In this document: positions 39,183 through 46,746 of the stretch, piece by piece
Position numbering within the stretch: position 1 is the first letter of the stretch
Layout: each line of letters begins with the position of its first letter
Assembly (NCBI GenBank): GCA_964247745.1
Contig: CAXTVT010000003.1
Location: 35,492-99,491, forward strand
DNA length: 64,000 bases
Source: RH-AL1 sp964247745
GTDB lineage: Bacteria; Pseudomonadota; Alphaproteobacteria; Rhizobiales; Beijerinckiaceae
Direction of reading: 5' to 3'
Translations under genes and position numbers: made by a program
Notes under the pieces: model-generated
What the model saw: the letters and a program-made list of their open reading frames with translations, nothing else
Databases searched by the model: none
What the model was told of the DNA's origin: nothing

Positions 39183-39345
39183 AACGGCGTGACGGGGGCC
39201 ATGTCGGCGAACGACCCCCCGGATTCGGGCCATGTCGCGGAACGCGGCAATGACAGGGTTCTGTGTCGCGGTACCCTGACATTGGACCGCGATTTTGTCA
39301 GGGTACCGCGACTTTGGCGGGGTGAAATGTCAGGTCTCGCGCCAT
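39183..39345. repeat. Cluster of inverted/direct repeats, possible relic of a mobile-element end
   Basis: GTCGCGGTACCCTGACA (39265-39281) and TGTCAGGGTACCGCGAC (39296-39312) form a perfect 17-bp inverted repeat with a 14-base spacer. Imperfect part-copies flank it: TGTCGCGGAAC at 39233-39243, TGACAGGGT at 39251-39259 and TGTCAGG at 39328-39334. Multiple spaced part-copies of a TG...-starting motif are typical of the ends of IS21-family elements. No transposase gene is present, so this would be a remnant; the assignment is inference. Confidence 0.5.
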
Positions 39346-39491
39346 CGCTCATTGCAGGTATCGCAGCCGAAACAAAGACTTGTCTTCGGCTTCCGTACCG
39401 CATAGTGTGCCGGCACGCAATCGCCGCGTTTACATCGCGCGCGGCTTCTGCCACCTGACAGCCCTCGCCAACCGGAGAGTCCGACCCGCCC
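39346..39491. other. prfB upstream region
   Basis: No gene is seen between the repeat cluster and the prfB start. The stretch must hold the prfB promoter; GGAG at 39474-39477 lies 14 bases before the ATG, somewhat far for a ribosome binding site. Confidence 0.4.
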
Positions 39492-40623
39492 ATGCGCGCC
39501 GAAGCCGAAGCGCTCGCCGAGACCATCAAGCAGTCCGTAGGGCTGCTGAGGAGGCATCTTTGACGTCGAGGCTTCGACGCGCCGCCTCGCCGAGCTGAAC
39601 GCCAAGGTCGAGGACCCCAAGCTCTGGGACGATGCCGACGCCGCGCAGAAGCTGATGCGCGAGCGCACCGATCTCGAGGAGCGGCTGGGCTCGCTGGCCG
39701 GGCTCGACGGTTCGCTGGAGGATGCCGTCACGCTGGTGCAGCTCGGCGAGGACGAGGCGGATGCCGACACCGAGAAGGAGGGCCTCGCCGCCCTGAAGGC
39801 CGTGCTGGCCGAGGCCGAGCGGCGCCAGGTCGAGGCGCTGCTGTCGGGCGAGGTCGACGGCAACGACACCTACATCGAGGTGCATTCCGGCGCCGGTGGC
39901 ACCGAGAGCTGCGACTGGGCGCGCATGCTGTTTCGGATGTATGCGCGCTGGGCGGAGCGCCACAAGTTCAAGGTCGAGATCGTCGAGGAAACGTCGGGCG
40001 ACGAGGCCGGCATCAAGTCGGCGACGCTGCTGGTCAAGGGCCACAACGCCCACGGCTGGTCCAAGGTGGAGAGCGGCGTGCACCGGCTGGTGCGCATCTC
40101 GCCGTACGATTCGGCGGCGCGGCGCCACACCAGCTTCGCCTCGGTCTGGGTCTACCCGGTGATCGACGACAAGGTAGACATCGACGTCAAGGAGAGCGAC
40201 TGCCGGATCGACACCTACCGCTCGTCGGGCGCCGGCGGGCAGCACGTCAACACCACCGATTCGGCGGTGCGCATCACCCACATTCCCTCGGGGATCGTGG
40301 TGGCCTGCCAGAACGAGCGCTCGCAGCACAAGAACCGCGCGACGGCCTGGAACATGCTGCGCGCGCGGCTCTACGAGGCCGAGATGGCGCGGCGGGAGGC
40401 CGAGGCCAGCGTCACCGAAGCCTCCAAGGGCGAGATCGGCTGGGGCCACCAGATCCGCTCCTACGTGCTGCAGCCCTACCAGCTGGTGAAGGACCTGCGC
40501 ACCGGCCACACGTCGGGCACGCCCGACGATGTGCTGGACGGCGAGCTCGACGACTTCATGGAGGCGGCGCTGGCCCAGCGCGTCTACGGTGGCGGGCCCG
40601 ACGCCGTCGACGACGTCGACTAG
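39492..40623 (+). CDS. prfB: Peptide chain release factor 2, with programmed +1 frameshift
   Basis: RF2 recognises UGA and UAA stops. The gene starts at ATG 39492, runs 23 codons to CTT, meets an in-frame TGA at 39561-39563 and continues in the +1 frame from GAC at 39562, giving 376 residues. The GGQ motif that triggers peptide release is in SGAGGQHVNTTDSAVR. The stop-recognition tripeptide, SPF in E. coli RF2, reads SPY in VRISPYDSAARRH. The N-terminal coiled coil (MRAEAEALAETIKQSVGLLR) is as usual. Simple gene callers will truncate this gene to about 39655. It is followed 9 bases later by a rhomboid gene. Confidence 0.96.
39549..39564 (+). promoter_or_regulatory. prfB programmed frameshift signal
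   Basis: AGGAGG (39549-39554), CAT, CTT TGA C (39558-39564). An internal Shine-Dalgarno three bases before CTT, the slippery CTT and the poor-context UGA C are the classic RF2 autoregulation signal: low RF2 lets the ribosome slip +1 and make more RF2. Confidence 0.95.
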
Positions 40624-40632
40624 GGCGTGGCG

Positions 40633-41523
40633 ATGACCGAGGCGCTCCCGTCCGACCCGCCGCGCCCCGCCCGCCGCCGCCGGGAACCGGCCTTCAACGT
40701 GCCCGCCGTCATCGTCGTCGTCTGCGGGGTGCTGCTCGGCATCCACGGCCTGCGCGCGCTGATCAGCAACGAGGCCGACAACGGCCTCGTCGCCCAGCTC
40801 GCCTTCATCCCCGCGCGCATCACGCTGGCGCTGTTTCCGAAATCCGTGGCGCTGGTCGACAGCTACCAGGCCATCGTCGCGCAGAACCCGATCTTCGCCC
40901 AGCAGATCGGCTTCCTGTTGGGCGACGGCCAGCTGAAGCCTTGGACGCTGCTCACCTACGCGCTGCTCCACGCCAGCTGGGCCCATGTCGGCTTCAACTG
41001 CATCTGGCTCGTGGCCTTCGGCTCGGCCGTGGCGCGGCGCTTCTCGACCCCGAGCTTCCTGCTCATGCTCTGCGCCGCCGCGATCGCCGGCGCGCTGGCG
41101 CAATGGCTCGCCAACTACGCCAGCTTCGGGCTGGTGATCGGGGCCTCCGGCGCCGTCTCGGGCGCGATGGGCGCGGCGGTGCGCTTCGTGTTCCGCCCCA
41201 ACGAGGAGCCGCGGCAGATCTTCGATCGGCGCGGCCTCGACGCCGCCTACCGCCTGCCGGCGCTGAGCCTGCGCGACACGCTCGCCAACCGCACCGCGCT
41301 GGTCTTCATCGTGTTCTGGTTCGCCACCGACCTGCTGTTCGGGCTGTTTCCGGCGCTCAGCGGCATCAGCGACCAGCCCGTCGCCTGGCAGGCCCACATC
41401 GGCGGCTTCCTCGTCGGCATCCTGGCCTTCCCGCTGTTCGACAGGCGGCAGCCGGCGCCGACGCCGCCCGTCGAGCGCGAGGACAGTGCCGACCTCGGGG
41501 CCGCCCTGCCCCCGGACGCCTGA
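40633..41523 (+). CDS. Rhomboid-family intramembrane serine protease
   Basis: A 296-residue membrane protein. The catalytic Ser172 lies in IGASGAVSGAMG and the His in WQAHIGGFLVG of the last helix; the segment TYALLHASWAHVGFNCIWL (108-126) is the rhomboid loop-1/TM2 region (HxxxN). About six or seven helices are visible, with a longer loop between TM1 and TM2. A GTG at 40627 in the same frame is an alternative start. It lies 9 bases after prfB and could be co-transcribed. Substrate unknown. Confidence 0.9.
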   Translation: MTEALPSDPPRPARRRREPAFNVPAVIVVVCGVLLGIHGLRALISNEADNGLVAQLAFIPARITLALFPKSVALVDSYQAIVAQNPIFAQQIGFLLGDGQLKPWTLLTYALLHASWAHVGFNCIWLVAFGSAVARRFSTPSFLLMLCAAAIAGALAQWLANYASFGLVIGASGAVSGAMGAAVRFVFRPNEEPRQIFDRRGLDAAYRLPALSLRDTLANRTALVFIVFWFATDLLFGLFPALSGISDQPVAWQAHIGGFLVGILAFPLFDRRQPAPTPPVEREDSADLGAALPPDA

Positions 41524-41552
41524 ACGGCACGCGCCGTGCTCGCGTTGCCTCC

Positions 41553-42536
41553 ATGATCCTGTGCGAGGTCGTCGGCGCGACCAAGACCTTTCCCGGCGGC
41601 ATCCGCGCGCTCGACCACGTGTCGCTGGCGATCGAGACGGGCGAGTTCTTCACCCTGCTCGGACCCTCGGGCTGCGGCAAGACCACGGTGCTGCGCCTGC
41701 TCGCCGGTTTCGAGCATCCCGACGCCGGCGATGTCCGGCTCGACGGTCGCTCGGTCTTGGACGAGCCGCCGAACCGCCGCCCGGTCAACATCCTGTTCCA
41801 GTCCTACGCGCTGTTCCCGCACATGAGCGTCGCCGCCAATGTCGGCTTCGGCCTGGAGAGCCGCGGCCTGCGCGGCGCCGCGGTGCGCGACCGCGTCGCC
41901 GCCATGCTGGCCCTGGTGCGGCTCGAGGCGATGGCCGCGCGGCGACCGGCGCAGCTCTCCGGCGGGCAGCAGCAGCGCGTGGCGCTGGCCCGCGCGCTGG
42001 CGCCCGCGCCCCGCCTGGTGCTGCTGGACGAGCCGCTCTCCGCGCTGGACCCGAAGCTGCGGCGCGAGATGCAGGGCGAATTGAAGCGCATCCAGCGCGA
42101 GACCGGCGTCGCCTTCCTGCTGGTCACGCACGATCAGGAGGAGGCGCTCTCGATGTCGGACCGGGTCGCGGTGATGGAGAGCGGCCGCATTCGCCAAGTC
42201 GGCACGCCCGCCGAGATCCACGCCAAGCCGAGCTGCCGGTTCGTCGCGGATTTCATGGGGGCCAACGTGCTGCCGGGCGCGCGGGCCGGCTTGAACGCCG
42301 CCTTCGCCGCGATCCGGCCCGAGCGGGTCGAACTGGTGCGGAGCCCGGAAGAGGGCGCCCTGCCCGGCGTCGTCGAGACGCTGACGTTCCTCGGCGTCCG
42401 CACCGCCTGCACCGTGGCGCTGGAAGGCGGTGGCCACCTCGTCGCCGAGCGCGACGACCTGCCGGACGGCCTCGCGCCGGGCGAGCCCGTGGCCTGCCGG
42501 TTGCCGCGCGGCGCCCTCGTGCCGCTCGAGGATTGA
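41553..42536 (+). CDS. ABC transporter ATP-binding protein, polyamine (PotA) type
   Basis: A 327-residue ATPase. Walker A is GPSGCGKTTVLRLL, the Q-loop is ILFQSYALFPHMSV, the ABC signature is LSGGQQQRVALARAL, Walker B is LVLLDEPLSALD, and the switch His is in LVTHDQEEALSMSD. A C-terminal TOBE domain (about 240-325) is of the PotA/CysA class. The two permeases that follow have the PotB and PotC layout, so polyamine or a related small solute (iron, 2-aminoethylphosphonate) is likely. The stop is one base before the next ATG (TGAGATG). Confidence 0.88.
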   Translation: MILCEVVGATKTFPGGIRALDHVSLAIETGEFFTLLGPSGCGKTTVLRLLAGFEHPDAGDVRLDGRSVLDEPPNRRPVNILFQSYALFPHMSVAANVGFGLESRGLRGAAVRDRVAAMLALVRLEAMAARRPAQLSGGQQQRVALARALAPAPRLVLLDEPLSALDPKLRREMQGELKRIQRETGVAFLLVTHDQEEALSMSDRVAVMESGRIRQVGTPAEIHAKPSCRFVADFMGANVLPGARAGLNAAFAAIRPERVELVRSPEEGALPGVVETLTFLGVRTACTVALEGGGHLVAERDDLPDGLAPGEPVACRLPRGALVPLED

Positions 42537-42537
42537 G

Positions 42538-43410
42538 ATGGGTCGCCGCTCCGCCTGGCTCGCCGCCCCGGCCCTCCTGACCATCATCGCCCTGATGCTG
42601 CTGCCGATGCTGATCGCACTCGGCTATTCGCTGATGACGCCGTCGCCCTACGGCGGCGTCACCGCTCCGGCGACGCTCGCCTCCTACGTCCGGCTGGCCT
42701 GGGACCGCGATCTCGACGATCGCCTCGCGCTCGACCCGACCTACGCCTGGATCCTGGCGCGCTCGCTGGCGCAGGCGGCGGCGGCGACCCTGATCTGCGT
42801 GGCCGCCGGCCTGCCGCTCGCGTGGTGGATGGCGACGCGGCCACCGCGCGCCCGGCGCTGGCTGCTCCTCGCGGTCACCGTGCCGTTCTGGACCAACCTG
42901 CTGATCCGCACCTATTGCTGGGTGCTGATCCTGCGCGACAACGGGCTGCTCAACCAGGCGCTGCAAGGCCTGGGTCTGACGAAGGCGCCGGTGACCTTCC
43001 TCTATTCCGACGGCGCGGTGCTGCTCGGCCTCGTCTACGCCAACCTGCCGTTCATGGTGCTGCCGATCTACGCCGCGCTGGAGAAGGTCGATCCGCGCCT
43101 GATCGAGGCGGCGCACGATCTCTATGCCGGTCGCCGCCGCATTCTTTTTCGCGTGGTCTGGCCGCTCGCCAGGCCGGGGGTCGCCGCCGGTACGCTTCTG
43201 GTGTTCGTGCCGGCGCTCGGCTCGTTCCTGGCGCCGGACATCCTCGGCGGCAATCGCAGGCTGATGCTGGGGCCGCTGATCCAGCAGCAGTTCTCGAGCG
43301 CCCGCGATTGGGCGTTCGGCTCCGCGCTTTCCATCGTGCTGATGGCGCTGGTGTTGGTCGCGCTCGCGATCGGTGTGCGACGGCGCTCGAGCCTCGAGCT
43401 CGATCGATGA
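42538..43410 (+). CDS. ABC transporter permease, PotB type
   Basis: A 290-residue inner-membrane permease with six helices. The coupling (EAA) motif is EAAHDLYAGRRRILFRVVWP followed by LARPGVAAG (about 205-232). The sequence VPFWTNLLIRTYCWVLILRDNG is typical of PotB/PotH-like permeases. It starts directly after the ATPase gene and overlaps the next permease by ATGA at 43407. With the partner permease it forms the translocation pore. Confidence 0.88.
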   Translation: MGRRSAWLAAPALLTIIALMLLPMLIALGYSLMTPSPYGGVTAPATLASYVRLAWDRDLDDRLALDPTYAWILARSLAQAAAATLICVAAGLPLAWWMATRPPRARRWLLLAVTVPFWTNLLIRTYCWVLILRDNGLLNQALQGLGLTKAPVTFLYSDGAVLLGLVYANLPFMVLPIYAALEKVDPRLIEAAHDLYAGRRRILFRVVWPLARPGVAAGTLLVFVPALGSFLAPDILGGNRRLMLGPLIQQQFSSARDWAFGSALSIVLMALVLVALAIGVRRRSSLELDR

Positions 43411-44213
43411 GGCGCGGCTTCGACTGGCGGCGGATGCCGGCGATGCGCCTCGCCGGCGTGGTCACGCTCGCCTTCCTCTACCTGCCGCTGCTGATGCTCG
43501 TCGTCCTCAGCTTCAACGCCAACCGCGTCGCGCTGGTCTGGGGCGGGTTCAGCCCGCGCTGGTTCGCCGTGGCGCTCGGCAACGAGGACCTGCGGCGCAC
43601 GGCGCTGAACAGCCTCGTCGTGGCCGGCGCCGCGACGCTGGTGTCGACCATGCTGGCGCTGCCCGCGGCGCTGGCGCTGGAGCGCGGCGGCCCGATCCGC
43701 GGCCGTGCCGCCGGCGAGGCGCTGATCGCCCTGCCGCTGGTCGCGCCGGAGATCGTCACCGCGGTGGCGACGCTGGTGCTGTTCGAGGCGATCGGCCTGC
43801 ACGCCGGGCTCGTCGACGTCGTGCTCGCCCATGTCGTGTTCTGCATCCCGTTCGCCCTGCTGCCGATCCGGGCGCGGCTGCGCGGGATCGGACCGGATCT
43901 CGAGGATGCGGCCCGCGATCTCTACGCCGGGCCGTGGCGCACGTTCCGACGAGTGACGCTGCCGCTGCTGGTGCCGGCGATCGTCGCCGGGGCGACGCTG
44001 GCCTTCGTCGTCTCGCTCGACGACTTCCTGATCACCCTGATGGTGGCGCCGGCCGGTGCAACGACGCTCCCGGTCTACCTCTACGGCATGCTGCGGCTCG
44101 GCGTGACGCCGGAGGCGAACGCCGCGGCGACGCTGCTGCTTCTGGTCTCGGTCGCCGCCGTGGCGATCGGACAGGGGTTCGCCTCGATCGGGCGACCACC
44201 CGACGGGCCGTGA
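43407..44213 (+). CDS. ABC transporter permease, PotC type
   Basis: A 268-residue inner-membrane permease with six helices. The EAA motif reads DAARDLYAGPWRTFRRVTLP then LLVPAIVAG (about 168-196), and the segment VVSLDDFLITLMVAPAG is typical of PotC/PotI. The ATG overlaps the PotB-like stop. No periplasmic binding-protein gene (PotD/PotF) follows: the next gene is a Uma2-family protein after 52 bases. The binding protein must be elsewhere, so the substrate cannot be read from this locus. Confidence 0.88.
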   Translation: MRRGFDWRRMPAMRLAGVVTLAFLYLPLLMLVVLSFNANRVALVWGGFSPRWFAVALGNEDLRRTALNSLVVAGAATLVSTMLALPAALALERGGPIRGRAAGEALIALPLVAPEIVTAVATLVLFEAIGLHAGLVDVVLAHVVFCIPFALLPIRARLRGIGPDLEDAARDLYAGPWRTFRRVTLPLLVPAIVAGATLAFVVSLDDFLITLMVAPAGATTLPVYLYGMLRLGVTPEANAAATLLLLVSVAAVAIGQGFASIGRPPDGP

Positions 44214-44265
44214 CGGGTTCTTCGAAGCTCTCGCGGACGACACGCCTTGGTGCTACCTTCGCATC

Positions 44266-44832
44266 ATGAACGTCCTCGTGACTCCCGGTGGACACCGCGC
44301 CTTCACGATCGCCGACATGGAGCGGATGGTCACGGCCGGCATTCTCGACCCGGACGAGCGGATCGAGCTGATCGCAGGAGAGCTGGTCCCGATGTCGGCG
44401 AAGGGATCTCGCCATGAGAGCATCAAGGCGGCCATCACCCTTCGCTGGGGGCGGGGCTATCCAGAGGGATACGGCTTCGTGCCGGAAACCGGTCTGAGGC
44501 TCGACCCCCTCAATTATATCGAACCGGATTTCATTGTCTTCTCCCGAGCGAAACGCCTCGCCGAGACGCGAGGACCGGACGTCCTCCTCGCCATCGAGGT
44601 CGCGGATTATTCGCTGGACTACGATCTCCGTCGCAAGCCGCTGGTCCATGCCGCCTTCGGCGTTCGCGAACTCTGGGTGATCGACGCTGCCCGCCGAAGG
44701 GTTCATCGCCATACCGACGTGGCGTCGGACGGCTATACCGACATCACGACTTGCGACGCGTATGAACGACTCGTACCGCGCCACGCGCCGGATGCGTTCG
44801 CCTTCGCGCTCGACGATCTGGACGATCTATAG
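44266..44832 (+). CDS. Uma2-family (DUF820) putative nuclease-fold protein
   Basis: A 188-residue protein with a PD-(D/E)xK-like fold of the Uma2 family. The family outline is clear: LDPDERIELIAGELVPMSAKG near the N-terminus, then YIEPDFIVFSR (catalytic Asp of the core), VLLAIEVADYSLDYD (Glu/Val core strand) and FGVRELWVIDA. Uma2 proteins are abundant in cyanobacteria and some alphaproteobacteria, and their role is unproven. It stands alone between the ABC transporter and the deacetylase-family gene, which faces it with a 4-base gap. Confidence 0.9.
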   Translation: MNVLVTPGGHRAFTIADMERMVTAGILDPDERIELIAGELVPMSAKGSRHESIKAAITLRWGRGYPEGYGFVPETGLRLDPLNYIEPDFIVFSRAKRLAETRGPDVLLAIEVADYSLDYDLRRKPLVHAAFGVRELWVIDAARRRVHRHTDVASDGYTDITTCDAYERLVPRHAPDAFAFALDDLDDL

Positions 44833-44836
44833 CTCT

Positions 44837-45772
44837 CTACGCCCCCATCAGCGTCTCGACGTGCGCGGCCACCGATTTCGACAGGCCCTCCAGGTCGTAG
44901 CCTCCCTCAAGGATCGAGACGAGCCGGCCGCCGGCGTGACGGCGGGCCAGGTTCATCAGCTGCTCGGTCACCCAGACGTAATCGTCCTCGACCAGCTCGA
45001 CCGAACCGAGCGGGTCGCGCCAGTGCGCGTCGAAACCGGCGGAGACGATCACGAGGTCCGGCGCGAAGCGGTCGACCCGACCGAGGATCGTGCCCATCGC
45101 CTCGCGGAAGACGTCACCGGCGTCGCCGGCGCGTAGCGGCGCATTGACGATCTGGTCGTGGTCGCCACGCTCGCCCACCGCGCCGGTACCGGGGAACAGC
45201 GGCATCTGATGCGTCGAGCCGTACATCACGGTCGGATCGCTCCAGAAGATCGCCTGCGTCCCGTTGCCGTGATGCACGTCGAAATCGACGATGGCCACGC
45301 GCGCCGCGCTATGGATCGCCTGAGCGTGACGCGCGGCGATGGCGGCGAAATTGAACATGCAGAAGCCCATCGGCGTCTGCACCTCGGCATGATGGCCGGG
45401 CGGCCGCACCGAGAGGAAGGCGTTGGGATGGCGGCGCGTCATGACCGCGTCGACCGCGGCGGTGGCGCCGCCGGCGGCGTGCATCAGCGTCGACCAGGTC
45501 TTCGGGCTGAGCACGGTGTCGCCGTGATCGATGGCGACCTTGTCCTCGCCCTCCTGGGGGACGGCCGCCTCGACGGCGGCGACGTAGCCGGCGGGGTGGA
45601 CGCGCGTCACAGCGGCTGCCGCTCCCCACGGCGCGTCCTCCCGGGTCAGGGCATCGAACCGTGGGTCTTCGAGCTCGGCGTCGATGGCGCGGATCCGATC
45701 CGCTCGCTCGGGATGATGCGGCCCGGTGTCGTGGTCGAGACTCGAGGAATGGCGAAGGAGAAGCGTGCTCAA
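44837..45772 (-). CDS. Histone deacetylase-family (AcuC/amidohydrolase-like) enzyme
   Basis: A 311-residue zinc-dependent deacetylase-fold enzyme; bacterial members act on acetylated amines or polyamines. Family motifs: HDTGPHHPERADRI near the start, SVRPPGHHAEVQTPMGFCMF (catalytic His pair), VAIVDFDVHHGNGTQAIFW (zinc Asp and His), and IVSAGFDAHWRDPLGS (second zinc Asp). The conserved start gives a TTG at 45772 (MSTLLLRHSSSLDHD); the frame is open to 45871 but the extra residues look non-coding. The polyamine-type transporter nearby is suggestive, but a functional link is only inference. Confidence 0.9.
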   Translation of the reverse strand: MSTLLLRHSSSLDHDTGPHHPERADRIRAIDAELEDPRFDALTREDAPWGAAAAVTRVHPAGYVAAVEAAVPQEGEDKVAIDHGDTVLSPKTWSTLMHAAGGATAAVDAVMTRRHPNAFLSVRPPGHHAEVQTPMGFCMFNFAAIAARHAQAIHSAARVAIVDFDVHHGNGTQAIFWSDPTVMYGSTHQMPLFPGTGAVGERGDHDQIVNAPLRAGDAGDVFREAMGTILGRVDRFAPDLVIVSAGFDAHWRDPLGSVELVEDDYVWVTEQLMNLARRHAGGRLVSILEGGYDLEGLSKSVAAHVETLMGA

Positions 45773-45957
45773 AGGTTCTGTCTCGCGCGACGACGCAGCG
45801 TTAGCCCGAGAAGGGCGCGCGGGCGAGAAGGTTTCGCATCGCCCCGCCGTCGAGCACGTGGCGTTTACCAAACGTCAGGCGAACCCGACCCGGGCAAGGG
45901 TTTGGCAAGGCGGTCCCGGCTAGCGTCTCGCCGTTGCACCGTGACGGGAGGCGCGTG

Positions 45958-46179
45958 ATGATTGATGGCGAAGTCGACGATGCCGGACAGACGTCCTATG
46001 CCGACGCGCTGAACGCCAAGCGCCTCAGCAAACGCATCGCGGCGGTCACCAACCGCGTGCCGAAACCGGTGCCCGTCCCGAGGGCCGACGGCACCGTGCT
46101 CCTGCGCGGCCGCCGCCGCGCCGACCGCCTGAAGACTGCAGCCGACCGACGCGGCGGCGAGCGACGGACGCAAGCGTGA
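45958..46179 (+). CDS. Small basic protein of unknown function
   Basis: A 73-residue, Arg/Lys-rich protein (SYADALNAKRLSKRIAAVTN, then RVPKPVPVPRADGTVLLRGR), without a signal peptide. GGGAGG seven bases upstream supports the ATG at 45958. No family recognised; a nucleic-acid-binding role is conceivable from its charge but is not supported by a motif. Confidence 0.5.
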   Translation: MIDGEVDDAGQTSYADALNAKRLSKRIAAVTNRVPKPVPVPRADGTVLLRGRRRADRLKTAADRRGGERRTQA

Positions 46180-46234
46180 GGCGAAGACACGCGACGACGG
46201 CGATCGTCGACGCAGGTCGTCGGAACCTGCCCGT

Positions 46235-46741
46235 TCAATCCGTCATCATCAACGCCCAGTAGGTCTTGAAGCGCGTATCGGGCGCGTCGGCGGCGGCGAT
46301 GCCCATGCGGCGCATATGGCCGTCGAGCAGGTTGGCATTGTGGCCGGGCGAGCGCTGCCATCCGACCAGCGCGGCATCGGCGGTGGCGTAGCCGGCGGAG
46401 ACGTTCTCGACGGCGTAGCCCTTGGCGTGGTGCGAGGCGTTCAGCCGATGGTCGAGCGAGCCGACGAGCTCGTGGCTGAGATGGTTGGCGCGCGCCATGG
46501 CGTTGGCCTGCGATTGCGCCAGCGCCATCAGCGCCGGGTCGATGGTCACGGGCGACAGGTCGTGGGCGCGGCGGTAGGCCGAGATCCGCGCCTGCAACTC
46601 GGACGGATCGAGCCGCACCACCACGCTCTGATGCAGCTCGGCGATCGCCGGCGGTTCGCTGGTCTCGGAGGCGAGGCAGCCGGCCAGCGCCAAGCCCGCG
46701 GCACCGAGCGCCGCGACACGCAAGATGATGAAGGCCTGCAC
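46235..46741 (-). CDS. CAP-domain (SCP/PR-1) lipoprotein
   Basis: A 168-residue protein with a lipoprotein signal peptide ending in LALAGC (lipobox, lipidated Cys about residue 21). The CAP domain follows, with SQANAMARANHLSHELVGS, then VENVSAGYATADAALVGW and SPGHNANLLDGHMRRMGIAA; these carry the conserved His/Glu/His cavity residues. CAP proteins are typically envelope proteins of unknown activity. The GTG start at 46741 lies five bases after the stop of the upstream mechanosensitive-channel gene, suggesting an operon. Confidence 0.85.
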   Translation of the reverse strand: MQAFIILRVAALGAAGLALAGCLASETSEPPAIAELHQSVVVRLDPSELQARISAYRRAHDLSPVTIDPALMALAQSQANAMARANHLSHELVGSLDHRLNASHHAKGYAVENVSAGYATADAALVGWQRSPGHNANLLDGHMRRMGIAAADAPDTRFKTYWALMMTD

Positions 46742-46746
46742 TCGGA

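Noticed and set aside
39189..39458. 89-codon plus-strand frame over the repeat cluster
   Set aside because: It consists of translated repeats with no family character or ribosome binding site.
39655..40623. Short RF2 starting at 39655
   Set aside because: The true gene starts at 39492 and uses the programmed frameshift; the shorter frame lacks the conserved N-terminal domain.
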